Shown: one piece after another, positions 22,468-29,339 of the stretch | How positions within the stretch are numbered: the stretch's first letter is position 1 | Layout: the number at the start of each line of letters is the position of its first letter | DNA from: an uncultured Clostridia bacterium | GTDB taxonomy: Bacteria; Bacillota; Clostridia; Oscillospirales; Butyricicoccaceae | Direction: 5' to 3' | DNA length: 30,810 nt | Assembly: GCA_910586575.1 (NCBI GenBank) | Contig: CAJUJQ010000025.1 | Location: forward strand, 1-30,810 | Program-made: the position numbers and the translations under genes | The notes under the pieces: generated by a model | Database searches by the model: none | What the model saw: the letters and a program-made list of their open reading frames with translations, nothing else | What the model was told of the DNA's origin: nothing

Positions 22468-23868
22468 ATGAACATTACCAAACGCGACGTGCAGGAGCTG
22501 CGCAAGCGCCTGACCAAAAAGGCGTGCACCTTCGACCGCGTCACCGGCTGCTATATCAACAGCGGGAAAGAAGTCATCCTGAAATTCAGCGAATCCTTTT
22601 CCAACCTTGCCGAAGAGGAATTCTTCAAATATCTGGAGCTTGCCAAAAAGGTATTCTCCGGCTCGCTCGGCAAGAACCTGCTTGAGCTGGAATTTGAGCG
22701 CACCGACGAAGCCAAAGAACGGCAGCAGTTTTTCCAGTCGCTGCGGCAGGACGAGCAGTGCACCGACGAGCTGATTGAGCAGTTTTTCTCGCAGTTTATG
22801 GAGCATTACCACAACGAGGGCAGCTATCTGGTGCTGCTGTTCCATGACGTGTACGACGTGCCTGTCCGTACGAAGGACCGGCAAAAGCTGGACGATTCCG
22901 AGGAGGTTTACGAGTACATCCTCTGCGCGGTCTGCCCGGTTGAGCTGTCCAAGGCCGCGCTCGGCTACCGCGAGGAAGAGAACCGCATCGGCGCGCGGGA
23001 GCGGGACTGGGTGGTCAGCATGCCCGAGGCCGGCTTTGTGTACCCCGCGTTTTCGGGGCGCAGCACAGATATCAATTCCATGCTCTACTATGCGAAAAGC
23101 GAATCCCATCCCGAGCTGATTTCAGAAATGCTGGGCTGTTCGCCGTGCCGCACCTCTGCCGAGGAAAAGCTGATGTTTGAGGATGTCGTCAACGACGCGT
23201 TCGGCGACATGCAGGAGCAGGCGGAAACGGCATACTTATTTATCCAGCGCAACCTGGACGGGCTGATTTCCATCCGCGAGGAAACCGAGGAAGGAACCGG
23301 CGACCAGGCGCTGACCGCCGAGGATGTCGCCGACGTGATTTCCGATATTGAAATGCCCGACCTGGTGCGCGAGGCGATTGTCGAGGGCTGCGCGCAGGTG
23401 TTCGGCGGGGAAATGCCCGCCGCCAGCCATCTGCTTGACCCCAAGCTTGCCGAGGAAGGCGCGCGCCGGGCGCAGATTGTCTCGCTGGAAAAAAAGATTA
23501 CCTCCCTTGAGGAACAGCTCGACGAAGCGCGCGGCGCTGCCCCAATAGCGGAATCCGCAGGGTCCGGCGAAGCGGCGGAACGCCCGCCCATCGTGCTCCG
23601 GCTGCCGCAGGAGCGCCGCGACGCGGTGCGCACGGAAATCATTGACGGCAAGCGCTGTATCGTCATCCCAGTCGAGGACGGCGAGACCGCCCGCGTGAAC
23701 GGCGACGCCCTGCCGCTGTGGGACGAGCCTGCGCCCGAGACGTCCGCAGAACCGGCAGAACCCCCTGCCGAAGAGACGGAGGCCCCCGCCGAAGAGACGG
23801 AAGCCCCCGACGGAGAGACGGAAGCCCCCGACGGAGCCGCGGAACCCGCCGCCAGCTCGGAAACGTAA
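22468..23868 (+). CDS. DUF4317 family protein with repetitive acidic tail
   Basis: A 466-residue protein whose first ~390 residues resemble the DUF4317 family of Clostridia: MNITKRDVQELRKRLTKKAC at the start, the INSGKEVILKFSESF region, LVLLFHDVYDVPVRTKD and the central FSGRSTDINSMLYYAKS. The function of the family is unknown. A coiled coil (VSLEKKITSLEEQLDEA) precedes a C-terminal acidic low-complexity tail with three to four copies of a seven-residue unit (PAEETEA, PAEETEA, PDGETEA, PDGAAEP). The ATG at 22468 has AAAGGA about 11 bases upstream. It has its own promoter and ends at a bidirectional terminator. Confidence 0.8.
   Translation: MNITKRDVQELRKRLTKKACTFDRVTGCYINSGKEVILKFSESFSNLAEEEFFKYLELAKKVFSGSLGKNLLELEFERTDEAKERQQFFQSLRQDEQCTDELIEQFFSQFMEHYHNEGSYLVLLFHDVYDVPVRTKDRQKLDDSEEVYEYILCAVCPVELSKAALGYREEENRIGARERDWVVSMPEAGFVYPAFSGRSTDINSMLYYAKSESHPELISEMLGCSPCRTSAEEKLMFEDVVNDAFGDMQEQAETAYLFIQRNLDGLISIREETEEGTGDQALTAEDVADVISDIEMPDLVREAIVEGCAQVFGGEMPAASHLLDPKLAEEGARRAQIVSLEKKITSLEEQLDEARGAAPIAESAGSGEAAERPPIVLRLPQERRDAVRTEIIDGKRCIVIPVEDGETARVNGDALPLWDEPAPETSAEPAEPPAEETEAPAEETEAPDGETEAPDGAAEPAASSET
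23764..23844 (+). repeat. 21-base in-frame tandem repeat in the DUF4317 tail
   Basis: Units of the type GCCGAAGAGACGGAGGCCCCC repeat about three and a half times in frame, with later copies changed to GACGGAGAGACGGAAGCC. They encode the PAEETEA/PDGETEA heptads. Such arrays vary in copy number between strains. Confidence 0.7.
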
Positions 23869-23870
23869 CT

Positions 23871-23918
23871 AAAAGAACCCGGTGAAGCCCCAAAACGGGA
23901 AGCTTCACCGGGTTCCTT
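23871..23918. terminator. Bidirectional terminator between DUF4317 gene and the HPr gene
   Basis: A 14-bp stem, GAACCCGGTGAAGC (23875-23888) with its complement (23902-23915). The plus strand is followed by CTTTA; the minus strand by TTTT, from AAAA at 23871-23874. It closes the DUF4317 gene and the PTS/HPr operon. Confidence 0.85.
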
Positions 23919-23972
23919 TAAGCCCCAGGGACTTATTTCGGCGAGAAGATAAATACTGATGAAAACCGCTTC

Positions 23973-24227
23973 TTAAAGCGTCTCGAAAATCTTGCCGATT
24001 TCGGCGATTGCGGCATCCTCATCCGCACCATCGCAGGTGATGGTAAGCTCGTCGCCGCACTTGATTTTCAGGCCCATGATGGCGAAAATACGCTTGATAT
24101 CCGCGTCCTTGCCTTCCTTGGTCATCGTGGTGGTGCAGGCAAAGCCCTTAGCCGCTTTGTTGAGGATACCGGCGGGACGCGCGTGCAGGCCTTCCTTGTC
24201 GTGAATGGTAACAGTGATGGACTTCAT
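23973..24227 (-). CDS. HPr-like phosphocarrier protein lacking Ser46
   Basis: An 84-residue HPr-fold protein. The active-site histidine His15 is present in KEGLHARPAG, so it can accept phosphate from enzyme I. The second helix reads DIKRIFAIMGLKIKCGDELTI and aligns without gaps to the usual LKSIMGVMSLGI, so the regulatory Ser46 is Arg46. It therefore should not be a substrate of HPr kinase, nor work as a CcpA co-repressor in the usual way. The ATG at 24227 follows TTGGAGG. It lies 119 bases after the mannitol-type EII gene in the same direction, and is probably its dedicated phosphocarrier. Confidence 0.88.
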   Translation of the reverse strand: MKSITVTIHDKEGLHARPAGILNKAAKGFACTTTMTKEGKDADIKRIFAIMGLKIKCGDELTITCDGADEDAAIAEIGKIFETL

Positions 24228-24301
24228 AAAAATACCTCCAAAAAATTTTTCTTATGTGAATTTGCCAATCGGGAACAAATATGTAGAAATGCGCAATCCC
24301 T

Positions 24302-24329
24302 CCGCCGGAAACCGACAGGCTTCCGGCGG
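24302..24329 (-). other. Intercistronic stem-loop between EIICBA and HPr genes
   Basis: A 9-bp stem, CCGCCGGAA (24302-24310) with TTCCGGCGG (24321-24329), with no U-run after it on the minus strand. It may stabilise or partly attenuate the transcript between the two PTS genes. Confidence 0.5.
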
Positions 24330-24346
24330 GGGGTGCAGTGCGCGTG

Positions 24347-26236
24347 TCAGCTCAATTTGCTCATCAGGAAATCGATATCCGAGCTGGTTTTCATCTTTTC
24401 GAGGGCTTCCTCATCCTCCAGCACGTTGCAGACATTGCCGAGCAGCTCAAGATGCTCGTCGCCAACGCCCGCGATACCGAAAATCAGGTATGCCTTTTCG
24501 TCGCCGAAATCTACTCCGTCCGGGTACTGGAGCAGAACCACGCCGGATTTCTTAACCGTTTCCTTCTTCTGGCTGGTGCCGTGTGGGATCGCTACGCCAA
24601 GGCCCATATAGGTGGTCACAAGCTTTTCACGCTCAATCATCGCGTCCGCGTAATCAGGCGCTACATAGCCCAGCTCGGACAGCAGCGCGCCCGCCGCGCG
24701 GATGGCTTCTTCCTTGCTGACCGACGGCAGGCCGACCTTGATGCCCTTGCGCAGCAGTACGCCGTTCATGGCGCTGGCAGCCGGCTGCACAGGCGTGTCC
24801 TTCTTCTGCGGCGCGGCGGGTGCGGCGGGCGCCGGGGTGCTGCCGCCCGCGAGGGACTGGTACAGGTGGTCGAGGTTAGGGTCGGCGAGGAAATTATCAA
24901 TGGTAACCAGCGTGACCTGCGGCGCGCAGGCACGGGCACGGTCGGCAAGGATGCGCTGGCAGACAACCACGTCAGCGTCCGCCGGGATATTATCAACGCT
25001 GGAATTGGTAACGGTCAGGTCAGGGCGCGCCGCTTTGATGCGGTTGCGGAACTTGGTTGCGCCCATCGCGCTCGAACCCATACCGGCGTCACAGGAGAAT
25101 ACGACCTTCTTGACAGCGGAGCCGCTGACCGCGGGCGCTTCGCCTGCGGGGACGGCCATACCCTTGGCTTCTGCCTTCATAGCCTTCATCTGGCTGGTGG
25201 CTTCATCCAGGTTTTTCGCGCCGCTCATCTTGACAATTGGGGCGGCAATGACAAAGGAGATACCTGCGGCAATCACAATGCCGAGCAGGGAAATCAGCAT
25301 GGAATCACGGGGCGTCATCATCATGAACGCGATGATGGAGCCGGGGGCAGCGGGGCCGTTCAGGCCAGCGCCGAACAGGCTGAAGAACAGGATGGCGGCG
25401 GCGTTGCCGACAATCGGGGCGATAATCACAACCGGGTTCATGAGGATATACGGGAAATAAATTTCGTGGATGCCGCCGAACAGGTGGATAATCACCGCGC
25501 CGGGGGCAGACTGGCGGGTCGTGTCATCCTTGCTGAAGAACATATACGCGAGCAGGACGCCAAGCCCGGGGCCGGGGTTGGTTTCGAGCATATACATGAT
25601 GGAGCGGCCCATCTGCTGCACCTGCTCCGCACCAATCGGGGTAAACACGCCGTGGTTGATGGCGTTGTTGAGGAACAGCACCTTTGCGGGTTCGAGGAAC
25701 ACCGACACGAGCGGCAGCAGGCTGTGCGAAATGAGGAACGCAACGCCGGCGGACAGCACCGCGAGAATTGCCTGCATGACCGGGCCAATTGCGTAATAGC
25801 CGAAGATGGCAAGGATCATGCCAAAGATACCGACCGAGAAGTTGTTAATCAGCATCTCGAAGCCGACCGGCATCCTGCCGTCCATGGCTTCGTCAAACTT
25901 TTTGATGAGCCAACCGGCGAGCGGACCCATGACCATCGCGCCCATCAGCATCGGCTGGCCTTCGGTGCCGCCGACGCCGGCAATGCAGCCCATCACCGCA
26001 ATCGCGCCCATCACGCGGCCGCGGTCGCCGCCGACCATTTTACCGCCCTGCGCCGCAATCAGCACGGGGAGCAGATAGGTCAGCATATAGGGCTGGATAG
26101 AAGCAAGCTGGGCATTCGGGAACCAGCCCGCCTCAATGAACAGCGCGGTAATGAAGCCCCACGCGATGAACGCGCCAATGTTGGGCATGACCATTCCGCT
26201 GAGGAACTTGCCGAAGCGGGACAACGTATTTTTCAT
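24347..26236 (-). CDS. mtlA: PTS mannitol-type transporter EIICBA
   Basis: A 629-residue fusion of all three EII domains, close to the ~637 residues of the E. coli mannitol permease. EIIC (1-335, about eight membrane segments) has NNAINHGVFTP at 190-200 and the family motif GGIHEIYFPYIL with Glu258. A linker leads to EIIB with phospho-Cys382 (VVFSCDAGMGSSAMGA). After an Ala/Pro linker, EIIA carries phospho-His552 (GVAIPHGTS). It imports and phosphorylates mannitol, or a related hexitol, at the membrane. The ATG at 26236 follows AAGGAG. The gene has a promoter and a structured 200-base leader. No mtlD or mtlR is nearby, so the exact sugar is not certain. Confidence 0.92.
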   Translation of the reverse strand: MKNTLSRFGKFLSGMVMPNIGAFIAWGFITALFIEAGWFPNAQLASIQPYMLTYLLPVLIAAQGGKMVGGDRGRVMGAIAVMGCIAGVGGTEGQPMLMGAMVMGPLAGWLIKKFDEAMDGRMPVGFEMLINNFSVGIFGMILAIFGYYAIGPVMQAILAVLSAGVAFLISHSLLPLVSVFLEPAKVLFLNNAINHGVFTPIGAEQVQQMGRSIMYMLETNPGPGLGVLLAYMFFSKDDTTRQSAPGAVIIHLFGGIHEIYFPYILMNPVVIIAPIVGNAAAILFFSLFGAGLNGPAAPGSIIAFMMMTPRDSMLISLLGIVIAAGISFVIAAPIVKMSGAKNLDEATSQMKAMKAEAKGMAVPAGEAPAVSGSAVKKVVFSCDAGMGSSAMGATKFRNRIKAARPDLTVTNSSVDNIPADADVVVCQRILADRARACAPQVTLVTIDNFLADPNLDHLYQSLAGGSTPAPAAPAAPQKKDTPVQPAASAMNGVLLRKGIKVGLPSVSKEEAIRAAGALLSELGYVAPDYADAMIEREKLVTTYMGLGVAIPHGTSQKKETVKKSGVVLLQYPDGVDFGDEKAYLIFGIAGVGDEHLELLGNVCNVLEDEEALEKMKTSSDIDFLMSKLS

Positions 26237-26260
26237 AATTCTGCACTCCTTACTACCACA

Positions 26261-26430
26261 CACAGTTCCACTCAGGCCTGGCCTCCTGGGAAAGCGCCTT
26301 TGGGGCCGGCGTATTCAGGTTGCCCGGAACAGGGCCGGGTTATGACCCTTTCCCGGAGAGTGCCTCTGCCGCCCGGCGGCCGTGCGTTGGCCCCCGGCTT
26401 GCCGGTGGGCTGGCCCTGGATGGGACTGTG
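26261..26430 (-). promoter_or_regulatory. Candidate structured leader RNA of the mannitol PTS gene
   Basis: On the minus-strand RNA, CACAGUCCCAUCCAGG (26430-26415) can pair with CCUGAGUGGAACUGUG (26276-26261) at 14 of 16 positions, one of them G-U. This closes a 170-base GC-rich domain with internal hairpins (CCGG-CAAG-CCGG, GCCGC-CGG-GCGGC, CCGGG/CCCGG). The domain begins about 13 bases after the predicted transcription start and ends about ten bases before the ribosome site. I do not recognise it as a known riboswitch class. Confidence 0.5.
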
Positions 26431-26449
26431 CTTTCGTTTCGTTGTCTTT

Positions 26450-26478
26450 ATTTTACCTTCTCCGGCGCGCCGCCGCAA
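26450..26478 (-). promoter_or_regulatory. Promoter of the mannitol PTS operon
   Basis: On the minus strand: -35 TTGCGG (26473-26478), 17-base spacer, -10 TAAAAT (26450-26455). Transcription would start near 26443. Confidence 0.65.
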
Positions 26479-26677
26479 GCGTTTCCTGTGCGGCAGCTGG
26501 CATCAGAGGATGGTGACAACGGGCCGTTTTCGGCAAGTTGTGCAAAACTTCAGGCTGGATTTAGGGATTATGACAGGGATTCGACAAATACGGGGCAGCT
26601 TCCCGCGCCGCCGTCACCAGCCGATGGTGACAGGTGCGGGGCAAGTGGCAGCTGCGCTTTTCCGGTGCCGGATACGC
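26479..26677. promoter_or_regulatory. Gene-free region upstream of the PTS promoter with a dyad
   Basis: No credible gene. It contains GTCACCA-N5-TGGTGAC (26613-26631), a perfect 7-bp dyad, and a second GATGGTGACA half about 110 bases closer to the promoter (around 26511-26520), which could be regulator sites for the PTS operon. Confidence 0.3.
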
Positions 26678-26709
26678 AAAAGCGCCCCCTCTGCCAATGG
26701 AAGGGGCGC
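26678..26709 (-). terminator. Terminator of the secG operon
   Basis: On the minus strand a GCGCCCC stem (26703-26709 with 26682-26688) is followed by UUUU. It lies six bases after the stop of the small membrane protein gene. Confidence 0.75.
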
Positions 26710-26714
26710 AGCGT

Positions 26715-26939
26715 TTACCGCATTCCCAGCGCACCGAACAGCATGCACGCCGCAAGGCTGGCCAACGCGCCGAGCGCGGCCCTTTTCCCTTGCCCCTGCA
26801 TCCGTTCCAGCTCGTCCGCGGAAGCCTCACCGCGTGAGACAGCGCCGCCCAACATGCCGCAGCGCAGCTGACAATACAGCGTCAGCACCGCGAACAGGAC
26901 AAAAAGCGCCAGCGTACCGGCCTGTAATTGCCGCCACAT
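26715..26939 (-). CDS. Small two-helix membrane protein downstream of secG
   Basis: A 74-residue protein I do not recognise. It has an N-terminal hydrophobic segment (LALFVLFAVLTLYCQLRCGML), a central charged amphipathic stretch (RGEASADELERMQGQGKR) and a C-terminal Ala/Leu-rich membrane segment. The ATG at 26939 overlaps the end of secG with a gap of one base and no independent ribosome site, so translation is probably coupled to secG. A terminator follows at once. The arrangement supports a real gene; the function is unknown. Confidence 0.6.
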   Translation of the reverse strand: MWRQLQAGTLALFVLFAVLTLYCQLRCGMLGGAVSRGEASADELERMQGQGKRAALGALASLAACMLFGALGMR

Positions 26940-26940
26940 C

Positions 26941-27180
26941 TTACTGCATCACATTCAGCGCAATGGCAAGCACCACAAAAACAATCGCTACCGCAATGGT
27001 AAGCTTATTGAGCATAGCGTCCATGCCCTTGGCCTTGCCGGAGCCGAAGAAGGTTTCCGCGCCGCCGGAGATAGTGCCGCTCATGCCCTGGCGCGAACCG
27101 CTCTGCATAAGGATGGTAAAGGTCAGGAACAGGCTTGCGAGGATCATAATAACCGCAAGCACGGTCTGAATGGTCGTCAT
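26941..27180 (-). CDS. secG: Preprotein translocase subunit SecG
   Basis: A 79-residue SecG of typical Gram-positive length. Two membrane segments (TVLAVIMILASLFLTFTILMQ and the C-terminal IAVAIVFVVLAIALNVM) flank the conserved cytosolic loop GSRQGMSGTISGGAETFFG. SecG associates with SecYE and assists SecA-driven export. The ATG at 27180 (MTTIQTVLAV) is chosen because GGGAGGAG lies upstream; the longer open frame adds a charged segment not seen in the family. A promoter lies at 27265-27293. Confidence 0.93.
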   Translation of the reverse strand: MTTIQTVLAVIMILASLFLTFTILMQSGSRQGMSGTISGGAETFFGSGKAKGMDAMLNKLTIAVAIVFVVLAIALNVMQ

Positions 27181-27264
27181 GGTATTGGATCTCCTCCCTG
27201 CTTTGGATTTTTGAACGTTGACCTTCCGCCCTGCCGGGGGGAAGGGAATAATCACGTGTCTCTC

Positions 27265-27293
27265 ATCATAGCACAAAAGCGGTTAAAACGCAA
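27265..27293 (-). promoter_or_regulatory. Promoter of secG
   Basis: On the minus strand: -35 TTGCGT (27288-27293), 17-base spacer, -10 TATGAT (27265-27270), about 85 bases before the secG start. Confidence 0.72.
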
Positions 27294-27373
27294 GGGGTTT
27301 TGCAAAATTTCTGCGGGAACGGGACGGATATGCCGCAAAACGGCAGACGCGCCGCAGCTCTTCGGGCAGTCCC

Positions 27374-27553
27374 TTATTTTATCCGGTCCAATTCGGCCAG
27401 GTTTACATTCACAGCGGCTAAAATTGCTTTTAATTCGATATAGCGCTCATACATCATCTGATAGCTTTCGGAATCCCTGCTTGTGGCTAACATCCACTTT
27501 TGAAGCCGGGAGAATTCCTCGATAGAGATTTTTGCCAATTCTTCCTTTGTCAC
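27374..27553 (-). CDS. Small helical protein of unknown function
   Basis: A 59-residue soluble protein, predicted all-helical. It begins MTKEELAKISIEEFSRLQKW, continues with an arginine/serine/tyrosine-rich middle (SRDSESYQMMYERYIELK) and ends NLAELDRIK. It is not recognised; the two-helix layout resembles small regulatory proteins such as the Spo0E-like family, but the SxxxD motif of that family is absent. The start is GTG 27553, eight bases after GGGGGG; an in-frame GTG at 27562 abuts that site. A near-consensus promoter lies upstream, supporting expression. Confidence 0.6.
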   Translation of the reverse strand: MTKEELAKISIEEFSRLQKWMLATSRDSESYQMMYERYIELKAILAAVNVNLAELDRIK

Positions 27554-27597
27554 CGCATCCACCCCCCTTCTGAAAGCTGTGTTTCTGGCCTGTTTTT

Positions 27598-27626
27598 ATT
27601 ATATCTGCTTTGGAACTGGGTGTAAA
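27598..27626 (-). promoter_or_regulatory. Promoter of the small helical protein gene
   Basis: On the minus strand: -35 TTTACA (27621-27626), 17-base spacer, perfect -10 TATAAT (27598-27603). Confidence 0.8.
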
Positions 27627-27811
27627 GCCTTTTTCAAAGCAGATGAGGCCTGTCCGGAAACATTGGAAACCCGCGCCGTTTCCGCCGGCACGGTCCGCGC
27701 ATAGGATGAACCGGCGGCCGTGACATGGAATTCCAAACAAAATCCACAACTGCCGTATCGAAAACAGGGCACAAATGTTGCATAATTTTAATGGAAAATC
27801 GTCATACAATT

Positions 27812-27820
27812 TGCTATAAT
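27812..27820 (+). promoter_or_regulatory. Extended -10 promoter of the cysteine-synthase-like gene
   Basis: TGCTATAAT (27812-27820), an extended -10 with only a weak -35 (TGGAAA) at 17 bases. It lies about 48 bases before the start codon. The rest of the 27630-27810 stretch has short inverted repeats but no gene. Confidence 0.6.
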
Positions 27821-27868
27821 AGTACGGAATAGGCAAAAGAAGCAATGAAATCCCAAAGGGGGAGACAG

Positions 27869-28795
27869 ATGATTTATAATAATATATTGGAGGCAATGGG
27901 CAACACGCCGCTGGTGCGGCTGTCGCGCATGGTCAAGGCGAACAGCGCGGAGGTGCTGGTAAAATTCGAAGGGCTGAACGTCGGCGGCTCGATCAAGACG
28001 CGCACGGCATTCAACATGATTGAGGCGGCGGAGCGCAGCGGACGCATCACGCGCGACACGACAATTGTAGAGCCTACCAGCGGGAACCAGGGCATTGGCC
28101 TGGCGCTGATCGGCGCGGTCAAGGGCTACCGCACGATTATCATTATGCCCGACTCCGTCTCGGAGGAGCGGCGCAAGCTGGTGCGGCATTACGGCGCGGA
28201 GGTCATGCTGATTCACGACGCGGGCAACATCGGCGACTGCATCGCGGAGTGCCTTGCAGCCGCGCTGCGCATGGCGGAGGAGGACCCGGACGTCTACGTC
28301 CCGCAGCAGTTTGAAAACCCGGCGAACCCGGAGGTACACCGCCATTCCACGGCGCTGGAAATCCTGCGGCAGGCCAGCAGGCCAATCGACGGCTTCTGCG
28401 CGGGCATCGGCACGGGCGGCACGATTACCGGCATTGGCGAAACGCTGAAAAGCGCGTACCCGCACATGGAAATCTGGGCGGTCGAGCCGAAAAACGCGGC
28501 CATTTTGGCGGGCGGCTCCATCGGGACGCACCTGCAAATGGGCATTGGCGACGGCATCATCCCGAAAAACCTGAACCGCGACATTTACGACGATATCTAC
28601 ATCGTATCGGACGAGGAAGCCATTGAAACAGCGCGCAACCTGGCGCGTTTAGAGGGGCTGATGTGCGGCATCTCAAGCGGCACCAATGTAGCGGCGGCGC
28701 TCAGGCTGGCACAAAAGCTCGGCCCGGGCAAAACGGTGGTCACAATCCTGCCCGACACCGCCGAGCGCTATTTCAGCACGCCGCTTTTTGCGTGA
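27869..28795 (+). CDS. PLP-dependent cysteine synthase-family enzyme
   Basis: A 308-residue fold-type II PLP enzyme. The cofactor lysine is Lys43 in NVGGSIKTRTAFN, where cysteine synthases usually have SVKDR. The substrate loop is EPTSGNQGIGLA at residues ~68-79, where CysK has TSGNTG. The phosphate loop is GIGTGGTITGIGE, and SSGTN near the C-terminus positions the PLP ring. The family makes L-cysteine from O-acetylserine and sulfide, but the K-T and N-Q changes suggest a different acceptor or donor, as in the side branches of the family. The ATG at 27869 follows GGGGGAG. No serine acetyltransferase is adjacent. Called cysteine-synthase-like rather than cysK. Confidence 0.8.
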   Translation: MIYNNILEAMGNTPLVRLSRMVKANSAEVLVKFEGLNVGGSIKTRTAFNMIEAAERSGRITRDTTIVEPTSGNQGIGLALIGAVKGYRTIIIMPDSVSEERRKLVRHYGAEVMLIHDAGNIGDCIAECLAAALRMAEEDPDVYVPQQFENPANPEVHRHSTALEILRQASRPIDGFCAGIGTGGTITGIGETLKSAYPHMEIWAVEPKNAAILAGGSIGTHLQMGIGDGIIPKNLNRDIYDDIYIVSDEEAIETARNLARLEGLMCGISSGTNVAAALRLAQKLGPGKTVVTILPDTAERYFSTPLFA

Positions 28796-28810
28796 TGCCC
28801 TCCGCAGGCA

Positions 28811-28928
28811 GCGCCAAGGGGCGCTGCCCCTTGGAACCCCGCGCCTACGCAGCGAGCGCCAAGGGGCGCTGCCCCTTGGAACCCCGCGCCTACGCAGCGA
28901 GCGCCAGAGGCGCTGCCTCTGGACTCCG
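28811..28928. repeat. 45-base tandem repeat with internal hairpins
   Basis: Two perfect copies of a 45-base unit (28811-28855, 28856-28900) and a diverged third (28901-28927). Each unit holds a hairpin: CCAAGGGGC-gct-GCCCCTTGG in the first two, CCAGAGGC-gct-GCCTCTGG in the third. Another hairpin, CTGGGGC-ttac-GCCCCAG, follows at 28929-28946. Confidence 0.9.
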
Positions 28929-29335
28929 CTGGGGCTTACGCCCCAGACCCCAAGATGCTGGCGCATCTTTCCTCGCCCGCGGGCGGGACGAGGGCTTTGG
29001 CGCGCGGCTTCCCTTTTCGCGGTGCTGGCAAGTCCGCCAAAAGGACGGCGGACTCGCCGGGCAGCGGCTGCATACAAAAGGAACGTATCCGTTTTTTCAA
29101 GTTTATACTCGTGAATGAAAAGATTTGCCGTATTCACCCACCCCGCCCGCCATCCGTTTGGCGGGCAGGGCAAGGTGCAGCAACGATGATTGCCATTCCA
29201 ATTCCCGCCGCAGCGGAGAAAGGGAGTCCAGAGGGATGAGTCCCTCTGGCGCTGTCCGCGCAGGACCGCCCGCCGCGCAGGCGAACCGAACGGCAAACTT
29301 TCACGCACACGAGTATATCAAATGAGAGGAACAGA
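28929..29335. repeat. Array of hairpins and inverted repeats upstream of mscL
   Basis: No credible gene. Visible structures: AAGATGC-tggc-GCATCTT (28951-28968), AGTCCGCC/GGCGGACT (29031-29054), GCCCGCC/GGCGGGC (29145-29166) and CCAGAGGGA-tgag-TCCCTCTGG (29228-29249). The last sits in GGAGTCCAGAGGG at 29223-29252, an inverted relative of the third tandem unit. A 28-base imperfect inverted repeat (29104-29131 and 29290-29317, 22/28 matching) brackets the right half. The array resembles multi-copy intergenic repeats of gut Clostridia. Confidence 0.6.
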
Positions 29336-29339
29336 CAAC

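Noticed and set aside
24338..27169. A 943-codon open frame on the plus strand across the PTS and secG genes
   Set aside because: It is antisense to two certain genes (mtlA and secG) and also crosses their non-coding leader and terminator. Its composition is Arg/Gly/His-rich, as expected of the reverse complement of GC-biased codons, and it has no domain-like sequence.
28663..29308. Open frames on both strands through the hairpin array, with repeated RRRGVPRGSAPW peptides
   Set aside because: The repetition comes from the 45-base tandem units, the frames have no ribosome site, and the region is dominated by inverted repeats.
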